DNA from: an uncultured Propionibacteriaceae bacterium
Lineage (GTDB): Bacteria > Actinomycetota > Actinomycetes > Propionibacteriales > Propionibacteriaceae
DNA length: 64,000 nucleotides
Reading direction: 5' to 3'
NCBI GenBank assembly: GCA_945911015.1
Contig: CAMDZW010000006.1
Coordinates: 62,001-126,000, forward strand
A program made the translations under genes and the position numbers. Shown here in pieces: positions 8,748 through 16,711 of the stretch. Positions within the stretch are counted from its first letter, which is position 1. Each line of letters begins with the position of its first letter. Below the pieces are notes generated by a model. It was not told where the DNA came from. It searched no databases and was given only the letters and a program-made list of their open reading frames with translations.

Positions 8748-9905
8748 TCAGATCACTCCATGCGCGTCGAGGACCCACCGCACCGGGTCCAGGCACCGGA
8801 AGGACGCGATCCCCCGTTTGTGGATCCGTTCTCCCTCGGCGGCCTCGCCGAGCGCCGACACCGCAAAGAATCGGTACGGCAGGCTGTTGCCGGTGTGGGG
8901 TCGGGTGACCGTGCTGATCAGCCCTTGGGCGCCGAGTCTGGTCAGCAGCGACTGCACCTCGAAATGGAGCAGGTTTCCGTCGACGGCGTCATAGTGCGGC
9001 GCGTACATCCCTGGATCGCGCATGAACCCGGCGCCGGTGTTGGACATGATCTTCGACCACGGCCCGCCGTGGACCCGGCGCAGCATCTGCATGGTGTCGA
9101 ACTTCGACAAGATGATCGCGATCTTCGGTTGGCCCGAGCCGATCAGGCGCATCAGGTTCTCCAGCACGACCTGCGGGTCGCCGCCCTCGTGGAGCTGGGT
9201 GGAGACCAGATCGGGAAGCTGCCCGGCGATGCTGGGCACCTGGGTCGGGTCGAACATCGAGAAGATCGCATCGGCATGGGAGAAGAACGACAGGTGCTGC
9301 GCATTGGCGACGGACCGTTCGAGATCCTCGCCGGCGACATCGCGCAGGACCAGGAAGCGTCGCTTGCCCCCGAACACGCCGAGCGACAGCACGAGCGGCT
9401 CGCGTTGGTACGAGTCACTCAGGGTCGCCACCGGGGTCGGCTGGATGATGCCCCGTTTCTCGTACAGCGCCTTCTCGTACACGTTCTGGTAGGTCGCGCG
9501 GCCCCGTTCGGTGGCGAAGATCAGCGACCCGCCCATCTTCTCGACCAGCCGTTCGAGCTGCTTGATCATCACGCCGAGGAAGACACTCTTGCCTGTCGCG
9601 CGGGCCCCGGCCATCGCGACACAGACCGCCTCACCGTCGCGCCAACCGGGCGGCAGCTCGTAGTGACAGGTGGCACAGACCGGCCGCATGGGCTGGCGGC
9701 ACTCGGGGCAGGCCAGGTTGACCGGCGGATTCCAGTCCGGTTGGTCCGGCGGCCGGTTCAGCTTCACGATCCGTCGCGAATGGGTCTGCACACCGGTGAA
9801 CCGAGTGGCGACCAGGTCCGGCTTCAACTCACAGGACTGGTTGACACACCGCCAGGCGTGCAGGTCCGGGGTGATCTGGTGGAAACAGTGGGGACACTTC
9901 GTCAC
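8748..9905 (-). CDS. Zinc-ribbon plus P-loop GTPase-like protein (double-GTPase type)
   Basis: A 385-residue protein. Two zinc ribbons come first: C4/C7/C20/C25 and C66/C69/C77/C80. A P-loop NTPase domain follows with Walker A GARATGKS (100-107), a G3-like DVAGE (189-193) and a G4-like SKFD (267-270). The canonical Thr/Asn of the [NT]KxD motif is replaced by Ser. The pattern resembles the bacterial GTPases that accompany GAP1 proteins in predicted conflict systems (families named double-GTPase). It is the last gene of the eight-gene operon, and its start overlaps the vWA gene stop by 4 nt (ATGA). It is probably the signalling switch of the system. Confidence 0.72.
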   Translation of the reverse strand: MTKCPHCFHQITPDLHAWRCVNQSCELKPDLVATRFTGVQTHSRRIVKLNRPPDQPDWNPPVNLACPECRQPMRPVCATCHYELPPGWRDGEAVCVAMAGARATGKSVFLGVMIKQLERLVEKMGGSLIFATERGRATYQNVYEKALYEKRGIIQPTPVATLSDSYQREPLVLSLGVFGGKRRFLVLRDVAGEDLERSVANAQHLSFFSHADAIFSMFDPTQVPSIAGQLPDLVSTQLHEGGDPQVVLENLMRLIGSGQPKIAIILSKFDTMQMLRRVHGGPWSKIMSNTGAGFMRDPGMYAPHYDAVDGNLLHFEVQSLLTRLGAQGLISTVTRPHTGNSLPYRFFAVSALGEAAEGERIHKRGIASFRCLDPVRWVLDAHGVI

Positions 9906-10930
9906 GCCTGGACTCCCTGTTGACTACGGAAGGACGCCACCAGCGAGGTCACGATCTGCCGTACGGCTTCGCGATCCGATCCGAAGGTGGCGGGCTGACC
10001 TGCGGCCTCCGGCAACCCGATCACGGTCGTCGACAGCCCCTGACCGATGCCCACCTCAGCGACCGAGTGCGGCACCAGACAGATCAGCTCCACCCCGGCG
10101 GCGCCGCTCAGGCTGGCGGCATCAGCGGGAACACCGTCGGTGACGATCCAGCGACGGACCCGGTCGGACTGCGGCCCCACACCGGGCACGTCAAGCACGG
10201 CGCCAGCACGGAATCCGGTGGCCAGGGCCACGTCGGTGCACTGTTCGGTGACGGCGCTGGCGAACCGCTCCGGCGGGGCCGGTGTCAGCCAACGTGGTGT
10301 GTCGGTGACCAGGGCGGCACGCAGGTGGCCGTCCTCGGAGCGGCCGATGACCCGGTGGATACCGGCAATGATGTCGAGCACCTGGGCGACAGTCCCGTCG
10401 GTGTGCAGGCCACGCATCGAGGCGGACAGATCGACCGCGACGACGGATGTGATCGCCTCACCCGGTGGCAGCTGGTCGGTGCCGAGCAACTCCCGGGCAG
10501 CATCACGGGCCCGTTCGGCGACCGGCGGGAGCGGGGCCTCTGCCGCTGGCGGACCGAGCACGGTGACCCGGATGCGGTCCCCCTCCGGCTCGAGGACCAG
10601 GATGTCGCGGTGTCGCAGACCGGACACGTCGACCCCGGACAGCACGCCACGGTCGGGGTCGAGATCTTGACGGGACTCGTAGCCGACCATGAGGTCCAGC
10701 ACCGAGCCGGGACCGAACCGATCGCCGCCCCCGGGGACCGCACGGATCGTGATCGCCTCGCTCACCTTGGGCACGACCATCAGGCCGGCCGTCGGGCTGA
10801 TCACCTGGACCGGCCCGGATGAGGCACTGGCCTCCAGCCGTACGGCGTGGGCGCCGGACTGCAACCGGATCGACACTGGATGGTTCGGCAATGTGATCGA
10901 CTTGCCGCCCTCGAGAACGTAGGTGGGCAT
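9902..10930 (-). CDS. Cytoplasmic vWA-domain protein
   Basis: A 342-residue protein without signal peptide or membrane segment. The N-terminal part (about 1-130) is beta-rich and of unknown fold. A von Willebrand A domain follows from about 160, with a full MIDAS signature: VAVDLSASM (D167-x-S-x-S171), a Thr/Asp-containing ALVTDTP and WIVTDGVP. An intact MIDAS predicts metal-dependent binding of a partner protein. GAGGAG lies before the ATG at 10930. It follows the GAP1-like gene by 72 bp and overlaps the GTPase gene by 4 nt, so it is probably translated together with it. Small vWA proteins are typical partners of NTPases in bacterial multi-protein assemblies. Confidence 0.8.
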   Translation of the reverse strand: MPTYVLEGGKSITLPNHPVSIRLQSGAHAVRLEASASSGPVQVISPTAGLMVVPKVSEAITIRAVPGGGDRFGPGSVLDLMVGYESRQDLDPDRGVLSGVDVSGLRHRDILVLEPEGDRIRVTVLGPPAAEAPLPPVAERARDAARELLGTDQLPPGEAITSVVAVDLSASMRGLHTDGTVAQVLDIIAGIHRVIGRSEDGHLRAALVTDTPRWLTPAPPERFASAVTEQCTDVALATGFRAGAVLDVPGVGPQSDRVRRWIVTDGVPADAASLSGAAGVELICLVPHSVAEVGIGQGLSTTVIGLPEAAGQPATFGSDREAVRQIVTSLVASFRSQQGVQA

Positions 10931-11002
10931 GTGCTCAACTCCTCTCGACCGGGTGTCCAGTCGCCATGGGGCTCATTCTTGCGTGCACGCCTGACAATCG
11001 GG

Positions 11003-14000
11003 TCACTGACCACCTCGGAACAGTCCGCGACGGCGCTCTTCGGCACCGATCAGCTCATTCACCCAGTCGCCGATCAGGCTGTCGACTGCCTTCGTATCCT
11101 GCCCGGGCCGGTCCACGCCCTCCCGGATCCAGCCGGCGAGCTCCTTGCGGTCGGGATGTTCACCCAACGCTCGGTGCAGGGCTTCGGCCAGGACAGGTTT
11201 GCCCTCGGGCCCGATCATCTGGTCCAGCCACTGGACCCGTGCCGCTCCCCCGGTCAGTTCGATCCCGAAGCGTGGGTCGGCGGCAGCAATCCGGCCGGCC
11301 ACTTCGGACAGCTCGAGCTGGGCCAGGTGAGTGGCGACATCGGCGACGAAGTCGGCATCGACCACCAGACGCTGTCCGGCGAACAGTCCCTTCAGACCTT
11401 CGAGCCTGAACTCGGTGTCGGGATCAGCCACCAGCGTGGCGTCGACAGCGGCCAGCACCACGGCCAGTTGGACGTTGCGGGCGGCATCGGAGGCGAACGG
11501 CACCATCGGCACGAAATGCTGGGCCACCGCCGCACCGTGGATCGCGGCGTGGACCATGGTCGCGCGGTGGTCGAGCCGCGACCAGCCCTGCGGCAGAATG
11601 CGCAGCGCAGCGAGCGCGGCCTGTGGCGGACCACCGGCCTGACCGGGCTGCCAGCTGTGGGCGAACCAGGTGCAGACCTGCCCGAACAGGCTGGTCATCT
11701 CCTCGGTCGCCTTCAGGGTGGCCAACCAGGCATTCGGCGGCATGCTCGACTCGAACATCCCCTGCAGGGTGGACAGCGGCTCGACCGGCCACACGACCTG
11801 CTCGAACAGCTCGGCCTGGAGGCCGGTTGCGCCTTCGGCCAAGGCGATCCACCCTGCCATCGGCAGCTCGGACTCATCACCTGCGCGCCATCGGTTGATG
11901 GCGAGCTCGCCACGGAGGCGCCGTTCACCGGTGAGTTCAGCATCAGCAGGAAGCTCAGCCGGCCCAGCCGACAGCAGCCAGGCCAGGAAGTCCGGCGGAA
12001 GGCGGTGGCCGGGGTCGTGCTGGGTCCAGGTCGGGTCCCGTTGCAGGGAGGCCACGACCATGCGGCGGGTGGTTGGTCGGAGTGGTCCGACCGCCTCAGC
12101 CATTCCGGCCGGGTCAGCGCCGAGCTGGCGCAAGATGACCTGATCGGTCAGCGTTTGGAGGGCCTGCGCGGTCTCCTGGTCCTCGGCGCCGATCTGGTCA
12201 AGCAGACCGGACATGCGCAGGGCCGCGACGGAGACCGTACGGGGATCGAACTCGGCCATGTCGTGCAGGTCGCGCGCCATCGTACGAGCCTTGTCGAGCA
12301 GGGCCGGGTCAGCCTCGGCTCCGTCCGGCACCGGCACGCCCTCGGCGCGGGTCAGCCATTCGACATCGGCGACGGCGCGGTGCAGGTAGAGCTGGTTGAC
12401 GATCGGTCGATTCCTGCCATCACAGGCCTGCCAGGCGTCGGCCGTGGTCGAGCCGAGATGTCCCTGGATGATGGCGCTGACTCGTTCCTTGGTTCCCGGA
12501 TCATCCAGCAGGCTTGCCGGGGCGCCGGTGGCCAGGATGGCGGCGGCCTCGTTGAGGACGTCAGAGTTTCCTTCTTCGGTGACCGCCAGTGCCAGCGACC
12601 ACAGCGGATCGGCTGCGGCATCAGTGGCAGTCGAGGCGAGCCGATCGGCGGCGCGCAGGGTCTCGACCGCCCGAGCCGGATCGGCAAACACCCCGGTCAC
12701 CAGACCGCACCACGGGGTCACCGCAATGGCGTCGCCACTGGCCGTACGGTGAGTGCCTCCGGTGTCGCCGAGCTCGACGACCTCGGTCTCGGACATCACC
12801 ACGCACCCCCAGGTCGCGCGGTCACGGGTGACTGCTTCCTGGTCAGTGGCCGGGACGCAGGCGATCTTCACGCCCCTCCCGAACGCCGAGGCGAGCCCGG
12901 TGGGCCGTTCCAGGGTGGAGAAGAACAGTTCGCGGCTCTGCACCGGCGTCATCACGCGGCTCAGCGCGGCCAGCCACTGGGCGGCCCGATCGACACTCTC
13001 GACGAGTAGCACGATCGGTTGACCACCGTCCATGGCGGCGGCGCAGGCATCGAGCAGGACCGTGAACGTGGGCAGCCGCCAGTGCTCGGGATCGGTCAGG
13101 AAGTCGACCACCGGCTGGGTGGTCAGGCCATGGGTGGGCTGCGGAAGTTGTTCGGGCAGGTCGGTCTCGCGGACCTCGTCGGCACCGTACGGGGTGCGCC
13201 ATCCCGAGCTCCGCCACAGTTGGATCGGGCGACCGATGTGGTCGTCTCCACCGGCCCGCCGGTCTCGGTCCATCAGCACATGGGCAAAGACATTGCCGGG
13301 TCGTCCGGAGGCGTCGCTGCCGGCTGGTGCGGTGTGCCACAGGGCAGCTGCGGTCTCCCCCAGCGGTGCGAACAGCAGACGCCGAGGAAAGGCAGCGAGG
13401 TCGGCCGCGGTCGGGAACTTCGGTAGCTCCACGCCACTGTCGAACTGGGTCTGGACCGCATCCCGCAGCCGGGCGATTTCGTTCTCGTCGAGATCGCCGA
13501 GGGTTTCCTTGACACTCCACCCGCCCTGCTGCCCGGGCCGGTCATAGGAGGTGTAGCTCAGTTGGGCGTACCGGCTCAGGCCCTCGCCGGGAGGGCGAAC
13601 CCCTGACGGGCCCGAAGGTGCAGCTGACTGGGGAGGCGGCGCTGCTGCTTGGGCAGCCTGCTGTGCGCCCCAGCCGAATCCGTCGACCTCGACCCCGTAC
13701 GACTGTGGGTCAGCCCCGTACTGATCGGACCCGTACTGATCCGAACCGTACTCACTGTTTCCGTACTGGTCCGTCACGAACTGGTCGGGTGAATACTGGT
13801 CGACTCCGTACTGGGGGTCCAAACCATAGGCCGGGGTCGCGGCAGCGAAGGCCTCGGCATCCTGAGCCGGGGCCTCTCCCCCATACGGCTGGGTCCCGTA
13901 CGGCTGGGTCCCGTACGGCTGGGTCCCGTATTGCTGGGTGTCGTACGGCTGAGTGTCGTAGGACTGGGCGTCGTACGGCTGAGGTTCGGCGCCGTGGCTG

Positions 14001-14323
14001 GCTGGATCAGAGAGGCCGGCCAGGTCAGGGGGCAGCTGGTAGCCGGCCGGGCTCGATGCCTGCTGATGGTCGGGCGACTGGCTGTACGGGGCAGGGCCTG
14101 CGGGTCCGGAGCCTACGGGTCCGGGCGGCGGGGTCTGGTAGTCCGGCGCACCCGGGATCGGGGCGATCGGCTCGTGGCTGGCCTGCTCGAAGACACCCCC
14201 GCTCGGCGCCGGGTAGGCATCGTAGGGCAACTCACCCGGTGCCGGCTGGTTCGGATCGGAACTCGGGGATCCCGGCTCAGCGGGGTCAGGTTGGGACTCA
14301 GGATGCTGCTGGACCATGATCAC
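11003..14323 (-). CDS. GAP1-like GTPase-associated protein with repetitive N-terminus
   Basis: A 1106-residue protein. Residues 1 to about 250 are low complexity, rich in Pro, Gln, Tyr and Gly, with tandem YGTQP and YGSDQ repeats. The folded part begins around RYAQLSYTSYDRPGQQGGW and contains SGRPGNVFAHVLM. Both elements match the N-terminal domain of GTPase-associated protein 1 (a lead YTS...G.GGW strand and a GRxGNxFAHxL motif). The remaining 650 or so residues are mostly helical, with scattered aromatic residues, and probably correspond to the middle and C-terminal regions of GAP1. Its GTG start overlaps the stop of the preceding gene (GTGA); an ATG two codons on is also possible. No catalytic residues are recognised. 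The family call comes from motif memory. Confidence 0.68.
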   Translation of the reverse strand: MIMVQQHPESQPDPAEPGSPSSDPNQPAPGELPYDAYPAPSGGVFEQASHEPIAPIPGAPDYQTPPPGPVGSGPAGPAPYSQSPDHQQASSPAGYQLPPDLAGLSDPASHGAEPQPYDAQSYDTQPYDTQQYGTQPYGTQPYGTQPYGGEAPAQDAEAFAAATPAYGLDPQYGVDQYSPDQFVTDQYGNSEYGSDQYGSDQYGADPQSYGVEVDGFGWGAQQAAQAAAPPPQSAAPSGPSGVRPPGEGLSRYAQLSYTSYDRPGQQGGWSVKETLGDLDENEIARLRDAVQTQFDSGVELPKFPTAADLAAFPRRLLFAPLGETAAALWHTAPAGSDASGRPGNVFAHVLMDRDRRAGGDDHIGRPIQLWRSSGWRTPYGADEVRETDLPEQLPQPTHGLTTQPVVDFLTDPEHWRLPTFTVLLDACAAAMDGGQPIVLLVESVDRAAQWLAALSRVMTPVQSRELFFSTLERPTGLASAFGRGVKIACVPATDQEAVTRDRATWGCVVMSETEVVELGDTGGTHRTASGDAIAVTPWCGLVTGVFADPARAVETLRAADRLASTATDAAADPLWSLALAVTEEGNSDVLNEAAAILATGAPASLLDDPGTKERVSAIIQGHLGSTTADAWQACDGRNRPIVNQLYLHRAVADVEWLTRAEGVPVPDGAEADPALLDKARTMARDLHDMAEFDPRTVSVAALRMSGLLDQIGAEDQETAQALQTLTDQVILRQLGADPAGMAEAVGPLRPTTRRMVVASLQRDPTWTQHDPGHRLPPDFLAWLLSAGPAELPADAELTGERRLRGELAINRWRAGDESELPMAGWIALAEGATGLQAELFEQVVWPVEPLSTLQGMFESSMPPNAWLATLKATEEMTSLFGQVCTWFAHSWQPGQAGGPPQAALAALRILPQGWSRLDHRATMVHAAIHGAAVAQHFVPMVPFASDAARNVQLAVVLAAVDATLVADPDTEFRLEGLKGLFAGQRLVVDADFVADVATHLAQLELSEVAGRIAAADPRFGIELTGGAARVQWLDQMIGPEGKPVLAEALHRALGEHPDRKELAGWIREGVDRPGQDTKAVDSLIGDWVNELIGAEERRRGLFRGGQ
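13716..13980 (-). repeat. Tandem 15-nt repeats in the GAP1-like gene
   Basis: Imperfect 15-nt units encode YGTQP (clearest at 13882-13930, several copies almost identical at the base level) and a related YGSDQ series lies at 13716-13760. Exact repeats of this length can expand or contract by slippage, so copy number may differ between strains. Confidence 0.75.
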
Positions 14324-16647
14324 GCCCGCACAATGAGCTGGGCGACGTCTGGATCAAGCAGCGCCACGGTCTGCAACCGTTCGGGTTCCAGATCGATGAA
14401 CAGCCGAAGGAACCCTGGGCCGGGCGGCATCGCCTCCCAGATCTGGGTGGACCAGTCGGTGGACAGGCTTTCTGGGACGAACCGGCGGGTCGGTTGCATC
14501 GCCATGCCGTTGTTGAGCACGACGTCAACCGGTGTGCCATCGGTGACCTCGAGAGGGAACCGGTCCGGGTTGTGCACTGCCACGAAGGGTGGCCCGGGGG
14601 TCAGGTCCCGTTCGGCCCTGATCCTGATCTGCAGGGTCATGCCACCGCGTTGCAACAATCCGCCGCGGCGGTGCTCGACGGTGTAGGCCAGGCGAAGCAG
14701 ACCCGGGTACTCGATGGAGACCGGTGCGCTCTCGATCCGTTCGCCGGCGCTGTAGGAGACGCCGACCATGTGGAGTGAGCAGCCCAAACTGGGCAGCGGA
14801 GAGGCGAAGTGGATGCCGCCGAGTCGTTCATAGTCCTTGGCAGAGATGTCCACCCGGTGGCGCCGGTCGGTGATGTCGTCAGCAGTCTGGCCCTTGCCGC
14901 CCATCATGACCGAGACCTCGGCCGCCCCCTGGGGCCAGCCAAACTTCAGCACCTGGGTGTGGGTACGCTCCACCACGACCGGATCGCTGACCTGCGGTGT
15001 CCGGACGGCCGGGATGTGACGTCCCACCTGGACCTTGCCGTCGAGCACCGTGACCGGAGTGAAGTAGGTCCGCACCCAGCCACGGGGCCACGGCACATTG
15101 CGCATCGCAGCTCGGTCGCCGTCCCACACGATCGGGTGGACCTGCCGGTTGTCATCGGCCAACCCCATCCGTGGCAAGGCATCCTCAGGCTGGGCCTCGG
15201 CATCGCTGCCGGCGACCGGGGGCCGCTCGGTGCGGAAGATGATCACATGTCCGGCCGCTGGTTTGGTCCAGGTCAGGTCGAACTCGGCGCCATGGGCCGA
15301 ATCGTCCAGAGTGATCTCGAGGTCGTTGACCGGCTCGAGCACAGCCGAGACCAGCAGTTGCTTGGTGACCGGGGCCGACAGACGGACGAGCCCCTCGTAC
15401 TCCGCCTCACAGAAGAACTGATAGACGTAACGACGGCCTCGATCGGCCTCGTTGTCGACGAAGCCACCGAGATTGTCCTGATCGGCAAGGATCCGGTACG
15501 ACGGGTCGGACAACCCCGACTGGGCACGTTCGATGGGCACGCGGAAGATCTGGACCCGTTTGATGCCCGGGAAGACCGACCACTGCCCGATCACCCGGCC
15601 CTCGTCCTCCCGCAGGTCGACCGAATCGAGGGTGGCCACGATCGGGACCTGGGCGTGCAGGATCGGCTGGTTGGCCCGCGCCTCGTCCGCGGTCGCGCCG
15701 GAGTTGCGCCACACCTGGAGGTGGCGGATCGCGGATCGGAAGGCACGGTCGTCAACACAGGAGGTCTCGGTCGTGATCGCCACGAAGTCGGCGTTCTGGG
15801 GGTCGTACGGCGAGTAGTCATCACCCGACACCACCCGGTAGACGACATGCTCGGCTGGGTCCTCGGGAGCCGGCCAGCGCAGCCGCAGACCACCACCGGG
15901 GGCGGACGCAGCCTGGATCCGGCCGACCTCGCCACCCATCTCGGAGAAGTCGAGGGGAGCAAATCTGTCCCACTCGGCCGCGAGCCGCGCCTGGCGCTGC
16001 TCCTCGGTCTCCTTCGGAGGTTCTGCCGGAGCCACGGGCTGCTGACCCGCAGGTTGCGGGCGCGCCTGGGGAGCACCGGACTGGGGAACACCGGACGGGG
16101 GAGCACCTGACTGGGGAGCTGGAGCGCCCGGATGCGGGGTGCCGGTGACCCCGCCGCCGGGGCGGGCCGGGACCTCGGGCTGAGGGGCGAGTGCGGACGG
16201 AGCACTCATCGGAGCCGAGCCTGCCGATCGCTGGTGCGGCGGCGGCTGCGGAGCTGACTGCTGAGCGGTTGGGGCCTGCCCGGGCGCCCCGACCGGCGGC
16301 GCCGCACGACGCGGCATCTGCTGACGTGGGGCCTGCTGCTGGGGTGCGCTCTGTTGTGGAGGTGCGGTCTGCTGCTGGGTCGGACCGGTGACCACGCGGC
16401 CGGTCACCTCCTCGGCGGCGGGGGGACGCTGCACCATCGCACGGGCGATCTGACCGGAGAAGCCCTTCAGTGACTGCGGCAGGACCTCAGCAATCGCTGA
16501 CGGGATGCGGCGGCCCGACCGTGCCACCATCGTCAGATGGATGTCACGAATCGTGTCGGCACCCGGCTGCCCCTGGGCTGCAGCACGGTCGCGCCATGCC
16601 TTCAGCCGCTGCAGCACACCTTCGGTATCTGGTGACCCCGCGCTCAC
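14320..16647 (-). CDS. Beta-sandwich (FN3-like) protein of the GTPase operon
   Basis: A 775-residue protein. Residues 1-70 look helical, followed by a Pro/Gln/Ala-rich linker to about residue 220. From about 240 there are repeated beta-rich modules that resemble fibronectin type III sandwiches, for example GLRLRWPAPEDPAEHVVYRV, DLTWTKPAAGHVIIFR and VLKFGWPQGAAEVSVMMGG. No membrane segment or signal peptide is present, so these modules are predicted to be cytoplasmic, which is unusual for FN3 domains. GGAAGGGAG precedes the GTG start at 16647. The gene lies between the 893-aa membrane protein gene and the GAP1-like gene. A scaffold or ligand-binding role is plausible, but no function is recognised. 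Confidence 0.7.
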   Translation of the reverse strand: MSAGSPDTEGVLQRLKAWRDRAAAQGQPGADTIRDIHLTMVARSGRRIPSAIAEVLPQSLKGFSGQIARAMVQRPPAAEEVTGRVVTGPTQQQTAPPQQSAPQQQAPRQQMPRRAAPPVGAPGQAPTAQQSAPQPPPHQRSAGSAPMSAPSALAPQPEVPARPGGGVTGTPHPGAPAPQSGAPPSGVPQSGAPQARPQPAGQQPVAPAEPPKETEEQRQARLAAEWDRFAPLDFSEMGGEVGRIQAASAPGGGLRLRWPAPEDPAEHVVYRVVSGDDYSPYDPQNADFVAITTETSCVDDRAFRSAIRHLQVWRNSGATADEARANQPILHAQVPIVATLDSVDLREDEGRVIGQWSVFPGIKRVQIFRVPIERAQSGLSDPSYRILADQDNLGGFVDNEADRGRRYVYQFFCEAEYEGLVRLSAPVTKQLLVSAVLEPVNDLEITLDDSAHGAEFDLTWTKPAAGHVIIFRTERPPVAGSDAEAQPEDALPRMGLADDNRQVHPIVWDGDRAAMRNVPWPRGWVRTYFTPVTVLDGKVQVGRHIPAVRTPQVSDPVVVERTHTQVLKFGWPQGAAEVSVMMGGKGQTADDITDRRHRVDISAKDYERLGGIHFASPLPSLGCSLHMVGVSYSAGERIESAPVSIEYPGLLRLAYTVEHRRGGLLQRGGMTLQIRIRAERDLTPGPPFVAVHNPDRFPLEVTDGTPVDVVLNNGMAMQPTRRFVPESLSTDWSTQIWEAMPPGPGFLRLFIDLEPERLQTVALLDPDVAQLIVRA

Positions 16648-16711
16648 TGCGCTCCCTTCCTCAACTCACCCGCTGCACGGTCGCCGGTCGACGCCGGTGT
16701 GCCACCGGGGC

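Noticed and set aside
10847-13009. Long plus-strand open frame inside the GAP1-like gene
   Set aside because: No domain, atypical composition and fully antisense to an operon gene with good start and stop overlaps.
13716-13980. CRISPR-like array
   Set aside because: The periodic units are 15-nt coding repeats without spacers and lie in frame in the GAP1-like gene.
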